Shown: positions 1-5,092 of the stretch, piece by piece
Position numbering within the stretch: position 1 is the first letter of the stretch
Layout: the number at the start of each line of letters is the position of its first letter
DNA from: Candidatus Sodaliphilus fimicaballi
GTDB taxonomy: Bacteria; Bacteroidota; Bacteroidia; Bacteroidales; Muribaculaceae
Assembly (NCBI GenBank): GCA_018065165.1
Contig: JAGHTV010000138.1
Location: 1-5,814 of the forward strand
DNA length: 5,814 nucleotides
Direction: 5' to 3'
Made by a program: the position numbers and the translations under genes
The notes under the pieces: generated by a model
Seen by the model: only the letters and a program-made list of their open reading frames with translations
What the model was told of the DNA's origin: nothing
The model's database searches: none

Positions 1-1
1 T

Positions 2-2242
2 ATGGTAGAACTTATTAACCAAGGTGTTTACCTTTTGAACGGAAAAGAGATTCGTACGGATGCAGCTGGAATGCCTACACCCGACGAGGCTCGTGAGAAA
101 ACTATTACCTATGGTATCCTGCGCAGCCACGATGTTGATGGCAGCAAGGGTAAGAAAATGCGTATTAAATTTGACGCAATGATGTCACATGATATCACAT
201 ATGTTGGTATCATTCAAACTGCTCGTGCTAGCGGTCTTGAAAAGTTCCCTCTCCCCTATGCAATGACAAACTGTCACAACTCTCTTTGTGCCGTTGGTGG
301 TACAATCAACGAGGATGACCATGTATTCGGTCTGTCGGCAGCAAAGAAATATGGTGGTATCTACGTTCCCGCTAACCAAGCTGTAATTCACCAGTATGCT
401 CGCGAAGCAATGGTTAAGTGTGGTAACATGATTCTGGGTAGTGACTCTCACACTCGCTATGGTTCACTCGGTAACATGGGTGTTGGCGAAGGTGGTGGTG
501 AACTTGTTAAGCAACTTCTCAAGAACACATGGGACATCAATGCTCCCGAGGTTGTTCTCGTATGGTTGGAAGGCGCTCCCCGCAAGGGTGTTGGTCCCCA
601 CGATGTTGCTATTTCACTTGTTAAGGCTACATTTGAAAGCGGTTGCGTAAAGAACAAAGTTCTTGAGTTTGCAGGTCCTGGCGTTAAGAATCTCCCCATC
701 GACTTCCGTAATGGTATCGATATCATGACAACCGAGACCACTTGCTTGAGCTCTATTTGGGTAACCGACGACGAGGTTAAGCATCACTACGAGATTCACA
801 ACCGTCCCGAGGACTTCAAGGTTCTCGAGCCCGGTGACGTAGCTTACTACGACATGATGATCAAGATTGACCTTTCTAAGCAAGAGTCAATGATTGCTCT
901 CCCCTTCCACCCCTCAAACGCTTTCACAATCCACGAGTTGCAAGCTAACCCCGTAGAGATTCTTAAGGCTGTTGAAGAAGACGCTCAAAAGCGTTATGGC
1001 GACAAGGTTGATTGCCACCTCGTTGATAAGGTTGTTAACGGTAAGGTACAAGCCGATCAAGGTATTATCGCTGGTTGCTCAGGTGGTACTTATGACAACC
1101 TCAGTGCAGCAGCAGCTATCATGAAGGGTGCTTCAATTGGTAACGACTACTTCACAATGTCGGCTTATCCACAATCAATTCCCGTATTCATGGCTACTAC
1201 TCGCAATGGTATTGCTGAGGAACTCCTTGAGGCTGGCGTTGTTATTAAGCCCGCATTCTGTGGTCCTTGCTTCGGTGCTGGCGATGTTCCTTCAAACAAC
1301 GGTTTGAGTATCCGTCACACAACTCGTAACTTCCCCAACCGCGAAGGTTCTAAGCCTGGCCAAGGCCAAATCTCTTTGGTTGCTTTGATGGACGCTCGTT
1401 CAATCGCTGCTACAGCTGCTAACGGTGGTGTTATCACTGCAGGTACCGACGTTGACTACAACGACGAACACAAGAAATACGAATTTGATGCTCGTATCTA
1501 CGAACGTCGTGTTTACAACGGCTATGACAAGGCCGACCTTGATCAAGCTCTTAAGTATGGTCCCAACATTAAGGACTGGCCCACTATGTATCCTCTCCAG
1601 GAGAACATGCTTCTTGAGCTCGCTGCAGTTATTCACGATCCCGTAACAACTACCGACGAGTTGATTCCTTCAGGCGAAACATCAAGTTACCGTTCTAACC
1701 CCTTGAAGCTGTCAGAGTTTGCTCTGTCACGCCGCGTTCCTGAGTACGTTGGCATCAGCAAGCGTATCCAGGCCGAAGACCTCGCTCGTCGCGAAGGCAA
1801 GGTATCAGAGAACATTGCTAACGCACTTGCTCAGGTAGGTGCAAAGGCAGAAAACACTTCATTTGGTTCATGTGTATTTGCAAACCGTCCTGGTGATGGT
1901 TCGGCTCGCGAACAAGCAGCTTCTTGCCAAAAGGTACTTGGTGGCGATGCAAATATCTGCTACGAGTATGCAACAAAGCGCTATCGCAGCAACTGTATCA
2001 ACTGGGGTATCGTTCCTTTCACTATCGCAAAGGAAACAGAGTTTGAATATGTAGATGGTGACTTCGTATTCGTTCCCGGCATTCGCGAGGCTATCCTCGG
2101 TGGTAAGGAAGAAATCGATGCTAAGGTTATCACAAAGGACGGTGTTAAGGACATTCACCTGTTCTTCCAAAACCTTACAGCCGACGAGCGTCAAATCCTT
2201 GCTGATGGGTGCTTGATGAACTATTACAAAAACAAGAAATAA
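2..2242 (+). CDS. Aconitase-family hydratase, YbhJ-like (probable aconitate hydratase)
   Basis: Probably a cytoplasmic [4Fe-4S] hydratase that converts citrate to isocitrate via cis-aconitate, inferred from family and from icd lying next to it. The 746 residues cover the whole aconitase fold. Cys359 (GCSGGTYDN), Cys420 and Cys423 (FCGPCFG) match the three cluster-ligating cysteines of mitochondrial aconitase in context and spacing. GSDSHTRYG (146-154), the VIHQ histidine (His130) and the C-terminal DGSAREQ (632-638, Ser634 and Arg636) match active-site segments. The TNCHNSLCAVGG segment (89-100) is typical of the YbhJ-type hydratases rather than the mitochondrial-type enzyme reported from Bacteroides fragilis. 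By eye, Cys91 replaces the aspartate of the canonical Asp-His pair while His92 is kept. The ATG lies at the window edge, so no ribosome site is visible and a start further upstream cannot be excluded. Another hydro-lyase substrate is possible, but the neighbouring icd favours aconitase activity. Confidence 0.88.
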   Translation: MVELINQGVYLLNGKEIRTDAAGMPTPDEAREKTITYGILRSHDVDGSKGKKMRIKFDAMMSHDITYVGIIQTARASGLEKFPLPYAMTNCHNSLCAVGGTINEDDHVFGLSAAKKYGGIYVPANQAVIHQYAREAMVKCGNMILGSDSHTRYGSLGNMGVGEGGGELVKQLLKNTWDINAPEVVLVWLEGAPRKGVGPHDVAISLVKATFESGCVKNKVLEFAGPGVKNLPIDFRNGIDIMTTETTCLSSIWVTDDEVKHHYEIHNRPEDFKVLEPGDVAYYDMMIKIDLSKQESMIALPFHPSNAFTIHELQANPVEILKAVEEDAQKRYGDKVDCHLVDKVVNGKVQADQGIIAGCSGGTYDNLSAAAAIMKGASIGNDYFTMSAYPQSIPVFMATTRNGIAEELLEAGVVIKPAFCGPCFGAGDVPSNNGLSIRHTTRNFPNREGSKPGQGQISLVALMDARSIAATAANGGVITAGTDVDYNDEHKKYEFDARIYERRVYNGYDKADLDQALKYGPNIKDWPTMYPLQENMLLELAAVIHDPVTTTDELIPSGETSSYRSNPLKLSEFALSRRVPEYVGISKRIQAEDLARREGKVSENIANALAQVGAKAENTSFGSCVFANRPGDGSAREQAASCQKVLGGDANICYEYATKRYRSNCINWGIVPFTIAKETEFEYVDGDFVFVPGIREAILGGKEEIDAKVITKDGVKDIHLFFQNLTADERQILADGCLMNYYKNKK

Positions 2243-2255
2243 ACAATCCCCCAAA

Positions 2256-2423
2256 AAAGAAAATAATTTCTTTAATGTTAATGGCTTACGCCAATAAAAT
2301 GGTGGACTTTGTCCACAAAATAATATTACTTTACTATTCAAGTAATTACATTTTGCTTGCAGAGCAAGCCATTTTCTTGCCAAGCATAAAAATATAATAT
2401 AAAATTTTCTTTTTTGTGGACAA
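2256..2423. repeat. Cluster of short perfect hairpins in the acn-icd spacer
   Basis: The spacer between the two genes (2243-2492) contains no credible gene. It is AT-rich and holds several short perfect inverted repeats. AAAGAAA pairs with TTTCTTT at 2256-2273. GTGGAC-TTT-GTCCAC lies at 2302-2316. GCTTGC-AGA-GCAAGC lies at 2355-2369. In addition, TTGTCCACAAAA at 2309-2320 recurs as its exact reverse complement at 2412-2423, so a longer-range pairing could compete with the local hairpin. None is followed by a convincing T-tract. They may be weak terminators or mRNA-processing structures between the two genes. I could not find a clear Bacteroidales -33/-7 promoter (TTTG / TAnnTTTG). Confidence 0.5.
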
Positions 2424-2445
2424 TAATAAAATTCAAACTAAAACC

Positions 2446-2473
2446 GTGTTGCACGGAGATATCCGTGCAACAC
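2446..2473 (+). promoter_or_regulatory. 12-bp perfect hairpin in the icd leader
   Basis: GTGTTGCACGGA (2446-2457) and TCCGTGCAACAC (2462-2473) form a perfect 12-bp stem with a GATA loop. The structure ends 19 nt before the icd ATG, and the bases between are A-rich (ATTAAAATAGAAAAACAAA). On the + strand no T-tract follows, so it is a poor intrinsic terminator for the upstream gene. It is better placed as a 5'-UTR stabiliser, a translation-control element, or a dyad operator for a dimeric regulator. The T-rich side lies on the - strand, where no gene arrives to be terminated. The structure is seen directly; its role is inference. Confidence 0.6.
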
Positions 2474-2492
2474 ATTAAAATAGAAAAACAAA

Positions 2493-3704
2493 ATGGCTGA
2501 AAAAATTAAAATGACTACCCCCATCGTTGAGATGGACGGTGACGAGATGACCCGCATTTTGTGGAAAATGATTAAGGATGAGCTCATTCTCCCATTCGTT
2601 GACCTCAAGAGCGAATATTACGACCTTGGTCTTGTAAAGCGTGATGAGACTGGTGACAAGATTACAATTGAAGCTGCTGAAGCAACCAAGCGTCTGGGCG
2701 TAGCAGTTAAGTGTGCTACTATCACTCCTAACCTGAAATGTATGGACGAGTACAAGCTGCACGAGATGTGGAAGAGCCCCAATGGCACTATCCGTTCAAT
2801 TCTCGATGGTACTGTATTCCGTGCTCCCATCACTCTGCCCAGCATCAAGCCTGCTGTTCGCAACTGGGAAAAGCCCATCACTATTGCTCGTCATGCTTAT
2901 GGTGATGTTTATAAGAGTGTAGAGATTCGCGCTGACGAACCCGGTGTTGCTAAGCTGGTATTTGACGGCGAAAGCGGCAAGCACGAAGAGGTGGTTATTC
3001 AAAACTTCAAGGGTGCTGGTGTTCTCCAAGGTATGCACAACGTAGATAAGTCAATCCGCTCATTTGCACACAGCTGCTTCAAGTTTGCGCTCGACACAAA
3101 CCAAGACCTGTGGTTCTCTACAAAGGATACAATCTCTAAGAAGTACGATGCACAATTCCGCATCATCTTTGAGGAGGTTTATCAAGAGTATAAGGATGAG
3201 TTTGAAAAGCGCGGTCTGGAGTATTTCTATACTCTTATCGACGATGCTGTTGCACGCGTTATCCGCAGCAAGGGTGGTTACATCTGGGCTTGCAAGAACT
3301 ATGACGGCGACGTGATGAGCGACATGGTTTCTACAGCATTTGGTTCACTGGCAATGATGACCAGCGTTCTCGTTAGTCCCGATGGCAACTACGAGTATGA
3401 GGCTGCTCACGGAACAGTGACTCGCCACTACTACAAGTATCTTGCTGGCGAAGAGACTTCTACCAACCCCATCGCAACCATCTTTGCATGGAGCGGTGCT
3501 CTGCGCAAGCGTGGTGAGAAGGACGGCCTGAAGGACCTTATGAACTTCGGCGACCAGCTCGAGGGCGCATGCTTCGACACACTGAACAGCGGCACAGTGA
3601 CCAAGGACCTCGTGAACCTCATGGAAGGCGTAGAGGCCAAGGCAGTTAACAGCGCCGACTTCATCGCTGCTATCCGCAAGAACCTCGAGAAGCGCCTCGC
3701 ATAA
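2493..3704 (+). CDS. icd: NADP-dependent isocitrate dehydrogenase, eukaryote-like type
   Basis: Oxidatively decarboxylates isocitrate to 2-oxoglutarate with NADP+ and a divalent metal, in the cytoplasm as a homodimer (family knowledge). The 403 residues align along their length with human IDH1-type enzymes rather than with E. coli Icd. Substrate-binding elements are the CATITP segment (74-79), WKSPNGTIR (93-101; Ser95, Asn97, Arg101), Arg110 and Arg133 in ARHAYGD. Arg133 corresponds to human Arg132. Lys211 (STKDT) and Tyr140 are the likely catalytic pair. The LIDD motif (Asp250) and NYDGDVMSD (Asp273, Asp277) bind metal. GTVTRH (307-312) and STNP (Asn325) bind NADP. The ATG at 2493 follows an A-rich leader without a Shine-Dalgarno site, as is usual in Bacteroidales. 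The hydratase just upstream makes the substrate, so the pair supplies 2-oxoglutarate for glutamate synthesis. Full length, with no defects seen. Confidence 0.96.
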   Translation: MAEKIKMTTPIVEMDGDEMTRILWKMIKDELILPFVDLKSEYYDLGLVKRDETGDKITIEAAEATKRLGVAVKCATITPNLKCMDEYKLHEMWKSPNGTIRSILDGTVFRAPITLPSIKPAVRNWEKPITIARHAYGDVYKSVEIRADEPGVAKLVFDGESGKHEEVVIQNFKGAGVLQGMHNVDKSIRSFAHSCFKFALDTNQDLWFSTKDTISKKYDAQFRIIFEEVYQEYKDEFEKRGLEYFYTLIDDAVARVIRSKGGYIWACKNYDGDVMSDMVSTAFGSLAMMTSVLVSPDGNYEYEAAHGTVTRHYYKYLAGEETSTNPIATIFAWSGALRKRGEKDGLKDLMNFGDQLEGACFDTLNSGTVTKDLVNLMEGVEAKAVNSADFIAAIRKNLEKRLA

Positions 3705-3731
3705 TTGCAGGTAGAACATAACCCAATATCA

Positions 3732-3772
3732 AAGCCCTATAAGTCGCACACGATCTATAGGGCTTCTATTTT
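3732..3772 (+). terminator. Intrinsic terminator after icd
   Basis: AAGCCCTATA (3732-3741) pairs perfectly with TATAGGGCTT (3756-3765). The 14-nt loop can itself form a short inner TCG/CGA stem. CTATTTT follows directly. It begins 27 nt after the icd stop codon and should end the acn-icd transcript. A second small hairpin, TTTGCC-AAA-GGCAAA (3770-3784), follows at once. Confidence 0.75.
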
Positions 3773-3784
3773 GCCAAAGGCAAA

Positions 3785-3955
3785 TTATACTATGTTATTG
3801 AGTTCAAGTTTGACGGCACAGCCCAGGAAGCCCTCGATCAGATTTCGCGCAAAGATTGCCCCCTGCCCTTCGCCCTCACCGGCCAGCAGATAATCCGCAT
3901 CGGAATTAATATCTCCCGTGAAACCCGCAACATCGAGGACTACATAATCGGTTAA
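3785..3955 (+). pseudogene. 5'-truncated remnant of an AAA-ATPase-like / PD-(D/E)XK nuclease-domain protein
   Basis: There is no in-frame start codon. Read from 3794 to the TAA at 3953-3955, the frame gives VIEFKFDGTAQEALDQI, then PLPFALTGQQIIRIGINIS, then RETRNIEDYIIG and stop. This matches the C-terminal end of the large DUF1703-type proteins of Bacteroidales (AAA-ATPase_like plus PDDEXK_9 nuclease domain). The Glu-Phe-Lys near the start is the (D/E)xK half of the nuclease motif, and the closing ETRNIEDY stretch is typical of the family. Everything N-terminal of this, several hundred residues in intact members, is missing. The frame stays open back to 3761, just after an in-frame TAG at 3758-3760 inside the icd terminator, so the family homology probably begins near 3785. 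The remnant indicates that an accessory gene once lay here and was mostly deleted. Family assignment is by recall of motifs, not by search. Confidence 0.7.
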
Positions 3956-3995
3956 TCCCTAACAAAGCCCCAGCTAGCAACACGACCCAACCTGC
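3956..3995. other. Short spacer before the repeat unit
   Basis: Forty bases between the nuclease remnant and the first repeat module. I see no gene. The last part (GCTAGCAACACGACCCAACCTG) loosely resembles the sequence in front of the right-hand module (GCTAGACCGAACATGCAGG near 4792-4810), so the duplicated unit may begin slightly before the clearly matching region. Confidence 0.35.
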
Positions 3996-4102
3996 CTTGA
4001 CGGGGACTCCGTCACACTGCATCGTAACCGGCGGTCGCCAGACCGTCGGACAGGGAGCCACCTACCAATCGGCCTCGGCAGAGGCCGCACTGCATCGTAA
4101 CC
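3996..4102 (+). repeat. REP-like three-hairpin module, left copy
   Basis: In order, it contains a hairpin with arms TGACGG and CCGTCA (3998-4014), and the box ACTGCATCGTAACC (4016-4029). Next comes an imperfect hairpin with arms CCGGCGGTC and GACCGTCGG and a GCCA loop (4028-4049). After a purine-rich spacer there is a perfect hairpin, CGGCCTC / GAGGCCG with a GGCA loop (4070-4087), and a second box ACTGCATCGTAACC (4089-4102). GTAA (4024-4027) sits immediately 5' of the imperfect hairpin, which carries one G-T wobble at its fourth pair. This resembles the tetranucleotide-plus-hairpin design of REP elements. The module ends 14 bp before the transposase stop codon. Closely matching copies lie at 4575-4675 (inverted) and 4811-4916 (direct). 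Confidence 0.8.
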
Positions 4103-4116
4103 GATGGTCAATCGCA

Positions 4117-4569
4117 TCATTCACTCAAAAAATACTTGAGGTCGTATTCAACTCCGGCTTCGTGCAGCATCATTTTCAGCTCGCTGTCAAACGATTGACC
4201 AACATGATGTGTTTTTTGATTTGAAATATAGTTTATTACGGTATCACGTTCTTTGTTGCAGTAAGTAAGTGCACAATACGACTTACCCCAACCATCAAAC
4301 AGAGGATACCAATCCCTGTGTTCGCGCATGAAATTACCCGAGGATATCTTCACCTTCTTTACAAAATCAGAAAGTGATATAGTAGGATTTATCTCCACCA
4401 GCATGTGAATATGGTCTGGCATTGAGTTAATGCGATACATATAACTATTTGTGGCTTTTGCGATGCCCCAAATATAATTATACAAATCGCGCTCATGTTC
4501 CTCGGCAATAGCAGGAACTGAGTTCTTGGTACGCCACACTATGTGGTAAAACAATTTGATATATGCCAT
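4117..4569 (-). CDS. tnpA: IS200/REP-type Y1 (HUH) transposase
   Basis: A 150-residue single-strand DNA transposase, full length for the IS200-like Y1 family. The HUH metal-binding motif is His53-Ile-His55 in PDHIHMLVEI (51-60). The nucleophilic tyrosine is Tyr114 in VINYISNQKTHH (111-122), with Gln118 four residues on, matching the Tyr-x3-Gln arrangement of IS608 TnpA. The N-terminal YHIVWRTKN is typical of the family. The ATG at 4569 is fixed by an in-frame TGA five codons upstream. No Shine-Dalgarno site is close, and TATAAT-like bases lie just before the start. The gene is tightly enclosed by inverted REP-like modules: one ends 14 bp past its stop codon and the other ends just before its ATG. 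All catalytic residues are present, so the protein may be active. It probably nicks and rejoins hairpin-bearing single-stranded DNA. I cannot decide between autonomous IS200 and domesticated RAYT from sequence alone, but the repeats favour RAYT. Confidence 0.93.
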   Translation of the reverse strand: MAYIKLFYHIVWRTKNSVPAIAEEHERDLYNYIWGIAKATNSYMYRINSMPDHIHMLVEINPTISLSDFVKKVKISSGNFMREHRDWYPLFDGWGKSYCALTYCNKERDTVINYISNQKTHHVGQSFDSELKMMLHEAGVEYDLKYFLSE

Positions 4570-4574
4570 AATAT

Positions 4575-4675
4575 TATAGTTTCAGTACGGCCCCTCCGAG
4601 GCCGTTAGTTATATATCCTCCTATCCGACGGACTGCGTCCGCCGGCTACGATGCAGTAAGGCGGTTCCACCGCCT
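4575..4675 (-). repeat. REP-like three-hairpin module, inverted copy at the transposase start
   Basis: Read on the - strand from 4675 it has the same order as the left copy. A perfect 7-bp hairpin, AGGCGGT-GGA-ACCGCCT (4659-4675), is followed by the box ACTGCATCGTAGCC (4644-4657). Next is an imperfect hairpin with arms CCGGCGGAC and GTCCGTCGG (4625-4645), a GGATAGGAGG spacer, and a hairpin CGGCCTC / GGGGCCG (4588-4604). A degenerate second box (ACTGAAACTATA) ends a few bases before the transposase ATG. GTAG stands directly 5' of the imperfect hairpin. Lying in the leader of the transposase gene, these structures could also affect its expression. Confidence 0.78.
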
Positions 4676-4700
4676 GCACCGACAACGTAACCAGAACCGA

Positions 4701-4820
4701 CAACCGCCTCAAGCACTGCCAGCATCACTTACCAGACCGAACATGCTTGCCTCACGGGGGGCAACCGCCTCAAGCAAAGACAGCATCACTCGCTAGACCG
4801 AACATGCAGGCTTGACGGGA
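4701..4820 (+). repeat. Two tandem 61-bp repeats
   Basis: Copy one starts at 4701 and copy two at 4762, each with CAACCGCCTCAAGCA. Shared blocks are AGCATCACT, AGACCGAACATGC and ACGGG. About 80 % of positions agree by hand alignment. The end of copy two (CTTGACGGG) overlaps the start of the right-hand module, so the tandem repeat and the module are joined. The stretch before it (4676-4700) contains ACCGACAAC, repeated at 4678 and 4696. No coding potential is seen. Confidence 0.75.
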
Positions 4821-4916
4821 GACCCGTCACACTGTATCGTAACCGGCGGTCGCCAGACCGTCGGAAGGGAAGTCATCCACAAAACCGGCCTCGGCAGGGG
4901 CCGCACTGCATCGTAG
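4811..4916 (+). repeat. REP-like three-hairpin module, right copy
   Basis: Same orientation as the left copy and almost the same length. It has a perfect hairpin TGACGGG-AGA-CCCGTCA (4813-4829) and the box ACTGTATCGTAACC (4831-4844). The imperfect hairpin has the same arms as the left copy (4843-4864). A hairpin CGGCCTC / GGGGCCG (4886-4903) and the box ACTGCATCGTAG (4905-4916) follow. The block from ATCGTAACC through the first hairpin (30 bp) is identical to the left copy, while the spacer after it has diverged. Confidence 0.8.
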
Positions 4917-5092
4917 CACCACTCTACAGCCAGTATCCTACTTCCTCTTTACCCGATACCCTTAGGCGGTGCCGTATACGGACATTCCGCCGTTGTGGGC
5001 GCGAGCACTCTAGTGCTCGCCGTGTGCCCACAACCCCCTGGTATCCTGATGGACGGTGTAGGAATTTTTGATCTTTTTCGTGTAAGGATGCC
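4917..5092. other. Non-coding stretch between the repeat unit and the FISUMP gene
   Basis: No credible gene. It holds a palindrome CCGTATACGG (4972-4981) enclosed by GGCGG (4965-4969) and CCGCC (4987-4991), then the long bulged hairpin listed separately. It ends in a T-rich + strand stretch (GGAATTTTTGATCTTTTTCG, about 5061-5080), which reads as A-rich just downstream of the FISUMP stop codon on the - strand. Confidence 0.5.
4992..5034 (-). other. Strong bulged hairpin downstream of the FISUMP gene
   Basis: The outer arms GTTGTGGGC (4992-5000) and GCCCACAAC (5026-5034) pair perfectly over 9 bp. The inner arms GCGAGCACT (5001-5009) and AGTGCTCGC (5012-5020) pair perfectly over another 9 bp. 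The only unpaired bases are CT at the tip and CGTGT on one side. It could terminate or protect the FISUMP transcript arriving on the - strand, but no T-tract follows in that direction. A recombination or protein-binding site is an alternative. Confidence 0.5.

Larger units (their letters stand above)
3996..4916. mobile_element. REPtron-like unit: Y1 transposase gene embedded in REP-like modules
   Basis: A single TnpA-type transposase gene on the - strand is bracketed by inverted copies of one structured module, and a third copy follows to the right after a 61-bp tandem repeat. A classic IS200 has one short hairpin near each end. Here the flanks are multi-hairpin modules with a GTAA/GTAG tetranucleotide, more like REP/BIME sequences beside a RAYT gene. 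I cannot see target-site duplications, which this family does not make. Exact ends are undetermined; the limits given are the outermost module boundaries. Confidence 0.6.

Noticed and set aside
2347..2355. TACATTTTG as a Bacteroidales -7 promoter element for icd
   Set aside because: The spacing inside the element is one base off the TAnnTTTG pattern, and no TTTG lies at the expected -33 distance.
1868..2383. 171-residue - strand reading frame
   Set aside because: It lies opposite the conserved C-terminal part of the hydratase gene and extends into the AT-rich spacer. It shows no family motifs and is best explained as an antisense shadow.
2446..2473. Intrinsic terminator for the hydratase gene
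   Set aside because: The stem is strong, but the + strand bases after it are ATTAAAATAG with no T-run, and it sits 19 nt before the next start codon.
3345..3719. 124-residue - strand reading frame opposite icd
   Set aside because: It lies opposite the conserved 3' part of icd, and the composition reflects icd codons read backwards.
3997..4224. 75-residue + strand reading frame across the left module
   Set aside because: It consists of repeat hairpins and the antisense of the transposase tail, and has no homology that I recognise.
4611..4622. AGGAGG on the - strand as a ribosome site for an upstream transposase start
   Set aside because: It is about 50 nt from the ATG, no start codon follows at proper spacing, and an in-frame TGA lies five codons before the ATG. 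The same purine-rich spacer occurs in the other modules.
3996..4916. Possible CRISPR array
   Set aside because: The recurring boxes are in both orientations, with unequal spacing and a transposase gene between them. The repeats are multi-hairpin modules rather than uniform repeat-spacer units, and no cas gene is present.
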